A stretch of 64,000 nucleotides of DNA from Candidatus Bathyarchaeota archaeon (GTDB taxonomy: Archaea > Thermoproteota > Bathyarchaeia > TCS64), in the NCBI GenBank assembly GCA_020346605.1, contig CP070784.1:511804-575803 (forward strand), written 5' to 3'. The translations under genes and the position numbers were made by a program. The notes below the pieces were generated by a model that saw only the letters and a program-made list of their open reading frames with translations, ran no database searches and was not told the origin of the DNA. Every line of letters begins with the position of its first letter. Within the stretch, counting starts at the first letter, position 1. Positions 25,462 to 31,613 of this stretch are shown here, piece after piece.

Positions 25462-26517
25462 TTAGTTCTTCATGTACTCCCTGATGTATCCGATCAGGGG
25501 CATCTTCAACGCCCTCTCTATCGGCTCGATGTTCTCGGTGTACCTGTTGCCGTCTCCGACGAGTATCTTCGACTTGTCCACGGAGATCAGGTAAACCGTG
25601 TCCCTCTCCTCCAGCTGGGTGCTGGTGGCCGGGAGCCCTTCCCCGTCGAAGGTGGCCACCAAGTCCGGGAAGGTCGCCAGCCTCCTTTCACCCGACTCCA
25701 AGGCCATGTACTCGTTCACGAAGCTCAGGTCGAAGACCTCGTCCCCGGCCTTGATCTTGAAGCGTCCGACGTCGAAGCCCCCTTCCGCCGCAATGTACTT
25801 CTCTGTGATCCTGCCCTTGCAAACGAACTCCCCGTCCAGGAATTCGACAACGGAGTCCACCCTGGCCTCCGGATCGCCTGCATCGGCTCCGAGGAACACT
25901 TCCCCCAGCTCCATCGCCTGCCCTATCCCGCCCGGCGCCCCGTGCTCCTTGGTGTATGCCACCTTGACGGGGTCCCTGGCCATCGCCACGAGGGCTTTCA
26001 TGTCCCGCGCCTGGGCCCTGACAACGTTGCTGGTGCTCTGCAGGCTGCCCCACGCGACGACTTCGGAGCCCTCGGTGCACCCCGCCTTTACGGAACTGTA
26101 CTCGGTCCGGTGGAGCCCCATGCTGCCCATCATCGCCGTCGGGTGGGCCCTACCGTCCCCGGGGGTGTCCACGACGGGGAGCCCAAGAGCCGCGGCAGGG
26201 ATCCATCCGCCGAAGCTATTGTGGCCGCCGTTCTCCGCCGCTATCAGGCCGTCGAACTCGACGCCGACCTCTCTTAAGAGCTGCACAGCCCGGATGAAGT
26301 GGCGTGGCCTCGTAACCCCCCTCTGCGACGGCGCACCCAGCGCAGCGCAGGTGATCACCGTCCAGTCCTCGGGGGCCTCGTCGGCGCCCCAGAGCTCCAC
26401 ATCTCCTATCTCCAGCGCCAGCAGCCCCTCCTGGCGCCCCGTCTCGGCCCAACCGCCCCCGCCGCCGCCGAGTATGGCGCCACCAACGGCTAGGGCCTCA
26501 ACGTCTTGTCTTGTCAT
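25462..26517 (-). CDS. DUF917 (S-methyl thiohydantoin desulfurase-like) protein
   Basis: 351 residues from the ATG at 26517; four residues upstream a TTG is also possible. The N-terminal 'LAVGGAILGGGGGGW' and 'GLIAAENGGHNSFGGWIPAA', with 'LGLPVVDTPGDGRAHPTAMM', are the glycine-rich signature of DUF917 (PF06032), related to hydantoinase/oxoprolinase regions. Homologues sit in hydantoin and amino-acid-derivative catabolic operons. The exact reaction in archaea is not established. It is transcribed toward the C45 gene, 70 bases away, so the two may form an operon. Confidence 0.8.
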   Translation of the reverse strand: MTRQDVEALAVGGAILGGGGGGWAETGRQEGLLALEIGDVELWGADEAPEDWTVITCAALGAPSQRGVTRPRHFIRAVQLLREVGVEFDGLIAAENGGHNSFGGWIPAAALGLPVVDTPGDGRAHPTAMMGSMGLHRTEYSSVKAGCTEGSEVVAWGSLQSTSNVVRAQARDMKALVAMARDPVKVAYTKEHGAPGGIGQAMELGEVFLGADAGDPEARVDSVVEFLDGEFVCKGRITEKYIAAEGGFDVGRFKIKAGDEVFDLSFVNEYMALESGERRLATFPDLVATFDGEGLPATSTQLEERDTVYLISVDKSKILVGDGNRYTENIEPIERALKMPLIGYIREYMKN

Positions 26518-26792
26518 AAATCGAGGCAACTTGACCGAGAATACTCTTTTTCACACAGTTAAAACATGTACGCGCGAGCTCGACCGGACACGCGTGAGCT
26601 ATGATCTTCAGGCTGTGCAATCAATGCGCGCTCTGATGTCAATTTTGTCGATTATCATCGTGGCAAGTCTCTTAGTCCACTACAGTGAACATATGGGGAT
26701 GACCGGAGGCCTCGGCTGCGCAGATGTCCTATCTTGGTTAGACTGGAGTGCTACAAATTCCCCGTGTGTACGTTATCCAGCGGGGGGAGCCC

Positions 26793-27494
26793 CTACATCG
26801 TCTTTCTCCCCCGGAGATACAGCAAGATCGAGTGAAGGTCCAAGTGCTCCGCATCTCTGTCATACTTCCCCAGCCTGAAGGCAAGGTCGACCGCGTACCC
26901 AACCAGCATAGCGCTCACCACGGTGCCCACCCCCACCGGCCCCCCGAGCAGGTATCCGACGGCGAGGACCGACAGCTCGAGCCCCGTGCGGACATGCGAG
27001 ACGGGCCGGCCCAGCCTCCGGATGAGACCCATCATGAGGCTGTCGCGGGGCCCTGCTCCCATCCTGGGGTTGACGTAGAAATATGTGCCCGCGCCGAAGA
27101 GCGCTATCCCAGCCATCAGGAGCGCGCATCGCACGGCGATGTCCGCCGACTGGGGGACGAGACCGAGGATGAGAACGGCGTCGACGAACCAGCCCATCGA
27201 GTAGACGCTGATCACGGTGGCGAACCCCGGGGGGAAGCCGAGGCCCCAGCCCAACAGGAGGGCCGCCAGCCCCGTCAGCTGGGTCGACTGCCCCAGGGTC
27301 AGGCAAGTGTGCTCCACGATGCCGACGTCGAGCACGGCCCAGGTGTTCATCCCCAGGTCTGCGTGGAGGAACGAGGCGATTCCCAGCGCAAAGAAGGCGT
27401 TCCCGAGCAGGATGGAGAGCGTCCTGAGCAGGAACTGCGCCCAGTTGTGGACGAGTCGGGTCCTCCTGTCCGACGCCCCATAATTGAATATCAT
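26793..27494 (-). CDS. YczE-family membrane protein
   Basis: 233 residues with five to six helices: 'LLGNAFFALGIASFLHADLG', 'NTWAVLDVGIVEHTCLTLGQ', 'FATVISVYSMGWFVDAVLIL', and 'RMGAGPRDSLMMGLIRR', the sequence block typical of YczE/YitT-like proteins. The function of the family is unknown, with roles in surfactin-type systems suggested for YczE. It is divergent from a TetR regulator, sharing a 65-base control region with several TTGAA boxes, and is probably its main target. The 3' side holds a 260-base gap with no convincing gene. Confidence 0.8.
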   Translation of the reverse strand: MIFNYGASDRRTRLVHNWAQFLLRTLSILLGNAFFALGIASFLHADLGMNTWAVLDVGIVEHTCLTLGQSTQLTGLAALLLGWGLGFPPGFATVISVYSMGWFVDAVLILGLVPQSADIAVRCALLMAGIALFGAGTYFYVNPRMGAGPRDSLMMGLIRRLGRPVSHVRTGLELSVLAVGYLLGGPVGVGTVVSAMLVGYAVDLAFRLGKYDRDAEHLDLHSILLYLRGRKTM

Positions 27495-27547
27495 TCAATT
27501 ACTTGTTGAATGTCTCTCAAATAAAAAGGTTATTGAAGGACCTTCAA
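27482..27547. promoter_or_regulatory. Divergent promoter region with two perfect operators for the TetR regulator
   Basis: AATTGAAT/ATTCAATT (27482-27489 and 27493-27500, spacer 3) overlaps the yczE-side start. TTGAAGG/CCTTCAA (27533-27539 and 27541-27547, spacer 1) lies just ahead of the TetR start. A further TTGTTGAATG half-site lies between them. The AT-rich segment around 27518-27530 offers TATA boxes in both directions, about 25 bases from each start. Confidence 0.6.
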
Positions 27548-27559
27548 CAATGATACACC

Positions 27560-28141
27560 ATGCCGAAGCGCTTCAGGAGAGACAAGGACGAGAAGATCAG
27601 GAAGATCTACGGGGTCTTCTCCGAGCTCGTCGAAGCCATCGGATACGAGAGGGTCACAACTTCCAGGATAGCTGAGGGGGCGGGAATCAGCGTGGGGATC
27701 GTCTACCACTACTTCCCAGAGGGGAAGCCAGCCATCGCAGCCGGCCTCTACGAGAGGAACTTCATGAGGGTGATGAACCTGGAGGCCTTCGATGGCTCGG
27801 ATCCGGGGAGACTGGAGACCCAGATTAGAGACCACATCAGGATCCACCGAGAGAACATGGAGCTCTACCGTGCTTTCGACCACGCCATCCTCACGAACCG
27901 CGACCTGTTCCAGAGTCTGAAGCGAGAACGGAGAGAGATGGTCGAGGCCCGGATGGAGCAGCTAGGGGGACAAGGAGCGTCGGAAGAGAGGATCGAGGCG
28001 TACCTCACGGCGTACAACGTGGTGGACGCAGTCATCCACAGGCACCTTTTCGTAGACCCCGTCTTTCAAACAGATGAAGAGCTGGTTGCGTTTCTCACCA
28101 AGTTGATCAAATCTGCGCATGCTCAGGACTTTATAAGATGA
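27560..28141 (+). CDS. TetR-family transcriptional regulator
   Basis: 193 residues. The N-terminal HTH is 'GYERVTTSRIAEGAGISVGI' followed by 'VYHYFPEGKPAIAAGL', the signature TetR recognition helix region. The remaining helical domain, with 'DPGRLETQIRDHIRIHRENM' and 'MEQLGGQGASEERIEAYL', would bind a ligand. It likely represses itself and the divergent YczE gene through the TTGAA boxes between them. The inducer is unknown. Confidence 0.88.
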   Translation: MPKRFRRDKDEKIRKIYGVFSELVEAIGYERVTTSRIAEGAGISVGIVYHYFPEGKPAIAAGLYERNFMRVMNLEAFDGSDPGRLETQIRDHIRIHRENMELYRAFDHAILTNRDLFQSLKRERREMVEARMEQLGGQGASEERIEAYLTAYNVVDAVIHRHLFVDPVFQTDEELVAFLTKLIKSAHAQDFIR

Positions 28142-28270
28142 GAAGCATATCCTGATCCAGGAGTCAGGGACAATTACTGGCGGGACTGGAAGAAATTTGA
28201 CAGGCGCGCGGGGATTATATTAAAATAAAATTGAGCACAGTAAGGGATCATCAGAGCATGTTTTCACCAT

Positions 28271-28282
28271 AAAAAAGAAAAA
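28271..28282 (-). terminator. T-rich terminator of the tRNA-Trp gene
   Basis: On the minus strand TTTTTCTTTTTT occurs about 37 bases beyond the tRNA 3' end, as expected for an archaeal oligo-T terminator. Confidence 0.45.
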
Positions 28283-28318
28283 CCCATTTTTCGAGTCTAA
28301 CACCTTTTCAAACAGAGG

Positions 28319-28450
28319 TGGTGGGGCCGGAAGGATTTGAACCCTCGACATTTGGGTTTCCGCTCCAAAAACTCTTCATCCCCTCACGGGTCAGCATCCA
28401 ACTTCATATTTTCTGGAGCCCAACGTCATGCCAGGCTAGACCACGGCCCC
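28319..28450 (-). tRNA. tRNA-Trp (CCA anticodon) with a 55-base intron
   Basis: On the minus strand the acceptor stem GGGGCCG pairs with CGGCCCC, followed by A and an encoded CCA (28319-28321). The D arm is GTC...GAC, the anticodon stem TTGGG/CCCAA, the T arm GAGGG-TTCAAAT-CCTTC. The anticodon CCA occupies 28414-28416. An intron at 28358-28412, between positions 37 and 38, interrupts the loop; exon GCTCCA pairs with intron TGGAGC near its 3' end, giving a helix consistent with a bulge-helix-bulge splice site. The intron contains CTGA and GATGAAG, reminiscent of C/D boxes, as in the guide-RNA introns of euryarchaeal tRNA-Trp. A TATA-like TTTATTTAG lies upstream near 28485. Confidence 0.9.
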
Positions 28451-28592
28451 CAACGCCAAACACGGCTAACCCCCTCTATCTAAATAAAGATTATCTTCCA
28501 TGGGCTTCACGTATTTTCCCGCGATTATAACCAGATACACCATCAACCCCTCTACGGCACACTAAACCACCGTGAGAGCCTCAAAGTCAAGC

Positions 28593-28909
28593 ATGACCCT
28601 CCTCTTCAAGAAACCGTACATAGGGAAGATCCTAAGGGGGGAGAAGACCACCACCCGACGCAGATCCAGGCCCATGGTGAAGGCCGGCGGGGTCTACAAT
28701 ATCAGGGTCGACTTCTTCAACTACCTCCCCGATAGGATCAGGATCGAGAGGCTCTACGAGCAGCGCCTCGGGGAGATGGACGACGAGGACGCCGCACGTG
28801 AGGGTGCTGCCTCCTGCGAGGAGTACCGCTTGAGTGGGAGGAGCTCTACGGGGCCTGGGACGACGACAGCTACGTCTGGGTCGTGGAGTTCGAGTACATG
28901 GGCACTTGA
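28593..28909 (+). pseudogene. ASCH-domain protein gene with a one-base frameshift
   Basis: The ATG at 28593 starts 'TLLFKKPYIGKILRGEKTTT', the ASCH-domain start (RNA-binding, PUA-like fold), continuing through 'DDEDAAREGAASCEEYR'. At about 28828-28832 (CGCTTGAG) one base is missing: the proper ending is in another frame, 'EWEELYGAWDDDSYVWVVEF' to TGA at 28907-28909. That segment is the conserved C-terminal strand of archaeal ASCH proteins. The gene is therefore inactive or the assembly has a deletion error. It overlaps nothing and faces the sulfatase-like gene convergently. Confidence 0.7.
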
Positions 28910-28915
28910 CCGGGG

Positions 28916-30337
28916 CTACTCCAGGTATCCCAGCGCCCTCAGACGCTGCTGGATCACCCTCTCCTCCTCTTCAGTGTACTCGGACTTCTCCGCCGTCTTG
29001 ACTCCGAGCACTGCGAGCTCCTCCTCCCTAAACCTCGCGTTCTCCTTCCTCCATCCGTCCAGCAGGCTCTTCAGGCGACTCCTCTGCTCGGAGTACTCTG
29101 CGCCGAGGTCGTTCTCCTCATCGACGCTGCACCTGTAAAGCCTGTCCCCTGCCAGAATTCGATCCACCACGAATTTACGCGGGTTCTTCCAGATGCTGGA
29201 GAGGGTCAGTTTCGGAGGATACACCCTGACGTACTTGTACTCGTCGTTCCTGGCGCAAGTCATCAGAGCGTTCCAGTCGAAGGGTTTCGTCGAGCAGTAG
29301 ACGACCCGCCCCCCCTCGGGATCGCGCTCAGCCGAGGTGAGGACTCTGCCCTGCGCGCGATGTTCACGACCGCTCTCGTCTACGCGCTCCATTATCGTTG
29401 GAAAGAGATCGATGAGCTCAACGTTCCCATGATGTACGCCTCTCGGCTCACCGCCCTGGAACTTGATGACGAGTGGGACGCGTATTACCTCGTCGTACGG
29501 TATCACTCCCAAGTGTCCGAGGTACTCCTTCTCCCTTATCTTGCCCTTCAGGCCGGGGAGATTGGACAGGAGTCCGCCGACCCTCGACCCCTCCAGGAGG
29601 CGATGCTCGTCGAAGAGGTCGCCGTGGTCGGACGTGACGATGATCATCGTCTCTTCGAAGAGCCCTCTCTCCTTCAGCCTGGCCAAGATCGCTCCCACAT
29701 TCTGGTCGACGTGCACCAGGGCGCTGTCGTAGCGATCGACCTTGGCGTTGCCTGAATCGTCTGGGGGATACCTCTCCCCGCCCGGGATCTGGACGCCACC
29801 GAAGGAGGCGTGGAGGTCGAAGAACCAGATCAGGGAGAAGAAGGGTTCCCTGATGTCGTCGAGGTATCTGGCGAAGCTCGCGCTTATCCTGTCGCATGTC
29901 CGCTTCTCCGTCTCCCCCCCTTCCTTTACGTCCATGATCTCGACTCTCTGGAAGCCAACGTCGTCCAGCCCCCAGGGCGGGGAGAAGAAGCCCATCCCGG
30001 GGAAGCATGACGTGTTGTAGCCAAGCGACTGGAGGAGCAGGGGGAGCGTGGGAAAATTCTCGGGCAGACGGTCGTGAAACGTCAACACATTATGTGTCTC
30101 GGGGTAAAGGCCGGTGAGAATGGATGCGGCTGAGGACAGTGTAAATGTGCCCTGAGTATAAGCATTCTCAAAAAATAGACTGTTCTCAGACAGATTATCT
30201 ATGTTGGGAGTAGTGTGCCTCCCATATCCGTAATGTGAAACATGATCAGCTCTCAGACAGTCAATAACTATCATGAGTATATTGAACATATTTTTGTAAA
30301 GGTAAGAGGTACGGCTTAAATCGTTTTTCATGTTCAT
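28916..30337 (-). CDS. Sulfatase-like hydrolase with a threonine nucleophile
   Basis: 473 residues from the ATG at 30337; the ATG at 30289 is the alternative. Metal-binding D26 is in 'ILMIVIDCLRADHVSHYGYG', and 'DEYKYVRVY' and 'IVTSDHGDLFDEH' (Asp-His pair) complete the alkaline-phosphatase-superfamily metal site. The nucleophile segment is 'GTFTLSSAASILTGLYPETH': the Cys of FGly sulfatases (CxPxR) is replaced by Thr, as in the 'WTLPSHAS' subgroup and LtaS. A phosphate- or sulfate-ester transferase or hydrolase acting on polysaccharides or lipids is likely. No signal peptide, so cytosolic. Confidence 0.83.
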   Translation of the reverse strand: MNMKNDLSRTSYLYKNMFNILMIVIDCLRADHVSHYGYGRHTTPNIDNLSENSLFFENAYTQGTFTLSSAASILTGLYPETHNVLTFHDRLPENFPTLPLLLQSLGYNTSCFPGMGFFSPPWGLDDVGFQRVEIMDVKEGGETEKRTCDRISASFARYLDDIREPFFSLIWFFDLHASFGGVQIPGGERYPPDDSGNAKVDRYDSALVHVDQNVGAILARLKERGLFEETMIIVTSDHGDLFDEHRLLEGSRVGGLLSNLPGLKGKIREKEYLGHLGVIPYDEVIRVPLVIKFQGGEPRGVHHGNVELIDLFPTIMERVDESGREHRAQGRVLTSAERDPEGGRVVYCSTKPFDWNALMTCARNDEYKYVRVYPPKLTLSSIWKNPRKFVVDRILAGDRLYRCSVDEENDLGAEYSEQRSRLKSLLDGWRKENARFREEELAVLGVKTAEKSEYTEEEERVIQQRLRALGYLE

Positions 30338-30404
30338 GGCATCGAGGACCTCGTGGCATTGCGGATTCTGTGGCGCCTGCCATCTGCACCCTCTGACCGA
30401 AATG

Positions 30405-30411
30405 TTTAAAG
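30405..30411 (+). promoter_or_regulatory. TATA box of the 5S rRNA gene
   Basis: TTTAAAG centred about 25 bases upstream of the 5S 5' end. The gene is alone, so it needs its own promoter, and this is the only TATA-like element at the right distance. Confidence 0.5.
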
Positions 30412-30432
30412 AAAAGCCCAAGCGCAAAGACT

Positions 30433-30563
30433 ATGGGTTACCGGCCATAGGGCGTGGGACCCACCCGAACCCATTCCGAACTCGGAAGTTAAACCACGCT
30501 CCGTTCGCGGCTGTAGTGTTGTCTTCGGCTACGCGAACCCGCGGAAGCTGGTGGCCCACCCAT
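30433..30563 (+). rRNA. rrf: 5S ribosomal RNA, unlinked
   Basis: About 131 bases with conserved 5S blocks: 'CCCGAACCCATTCCGAACTC' loop and 'GAAGTTAAACCACG' in the first arm, then 'GCGGCTGTAGTG' and 'ACGCGAACCCGCGGAAG' in the second. Helix I is closed by ATGGGT (30433-30438) pairing with ACCCAT (30558-30563). No 16S or 23S gene is adjacent, and the neighbours are protein genes, so 5S is transcribed separately in this organism, as in several archaeal groups. Ends are estimated from helix I. Confidence 0.9.
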
Positions 30564-30709
30564 TCTAATTAGGCAAATATTTAACGCCTTTAGACGCAGA
30601 GGAGCTCAAAAAACAAAGGGGCACGGGCCATTCCGGAAGCCTAAGTATATCGGAGGCGGAAACAAGTCTAGGATAAGTACAGGGACTACACAGCGGGCCT
30701 TCAAGCCTA

Positions 30710-31594
30710 TTAATGGACTACGCCCAGCCGGTGAAGCTCCTCCACGAGGACGTCGCGTGTCCCCTTCAGTCTGGTCTGCTGCTGCGCAAAGTCGTCCCCC
30801 GTCATCTCGCCGTTCCTGAACCTCGCGTCGAGGCCTATCAGCTGCGAGTCGATCTCCGAGATCCGGCTCTTCAGCAGGTCTGCGTAGGAGACGTGCCCGC
30901 CCACCTCCTCGCCAGCCGGCGCCACGTCGGCAACGATCTGACCATCCTGGATCCTGAGGATGCGGTCCGCGGCCCTGGAGACGGCGGGGTCGTGGGTCAC
31001 CATGAGAATGGTCTTCCCCATCTCCCTGTTCACCCTGGTGAGGTAGTCGACCACGATCCGAGCGTTGGCGGTGTCCAGCTCCCCCGTGGGCTCATCGGCG
31101 AGCACTACCGGTGGATCGTTAGCGAGGGCCGCTGCGAGGGCCACCCTCTGCTGCTCTCCTCCGCTCAGCTCGCCGGGCTTGTGCTCCCTCCTCGGTGTCA
31201 GGCCCACGACGTCGACGAGCTCCTTCACCCTCTCCCTCCTGCTCTCCTTGGGCATCCCAAGGGCCACCATTGGAAGCTCAATGTTCTCCGCCGCAGTCAG
31301 CGTCGGGATCAGGTTCATGGTCTGGAAGACGTGGCCCACGGTGTCCCGGCGGTACTTGACGAGTTGCTGGGCGTTGAGCTTGGTGAGCTCGACGTCGAAG
31401 ACTCTGACGCTGCCGGCGGAGGCCCTGTCTAGCCCCCCGATGATGTTTAGGAGGGTGGTCTTGCCAGAGCCCGAGGGCCCGATTAGTGACACCATCTCCC
31501 CCTTCTCGATGGTCAGGTTAAGACCCCTCAGTGCCTGGACTTCGAGGGCTCCTAGGGTGTATATCTTGACCAGATCCTTGACGAGTATTGTCAT
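30710..31594 (-). CDS. MacB/LolD-type ABC transporter ATP-binding protein
   Basis: 294 residues. Walker A 'LIGPSGSGKTTLLNIIGGLD', signature 'LSGGEQQRVALAAAL', Walker B 'VVLADEPTGELD' and switch 'ILMVTHDP' all match the MacB/FtsE/LolD class. About 55 residues follow the usual end ('VSYADLLKSRISEIDSQLIG' onward), a predicted coiled helix not seen in typical LolD. It pairs with the FtsX-type permease encoded 19 bases upstream, in one operon, as a mechanotransmission or lipoprotein-type transporter at the membrane. Confidence 0.9.
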   Translation of the reverse strand: MTILVKDLVKIYTLGALEVQALRGLNLTIEKGEMVSLIGPSGSGKTTLLNIIGGLDRASAGSVRVFDVELTKLNAQQLVKYRRDTVGHVFQTMNLIPTLTAAENIELPMVALGMPKESRRERVKELVDVVGLTPRREHKPGELSGGEQQRVALAAALANDPPVVLADEPTGELDTANARIVVDYLTRVNREMGKTILMVTHDPAVSRAADRILRIQDGQIVADVAPAGEEVGGHVSYADLLKSRISEIDSQLIGLDARFRNGEMTGDDFAQQQTRLKGTRDVLVEELHRLGVVH

Positions 31595-31613
31595 CTTGAT
31601 TTCATCACATCCA

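Noticed and set aside
26530-26792. Possible small membrane protein on the plus strand in the YczE/DUF917 gap
   Set aside because: The candidate frame has an implausible Ser/Pro-rich tail running into the yczE gene and no promoter or ribosome binding site.
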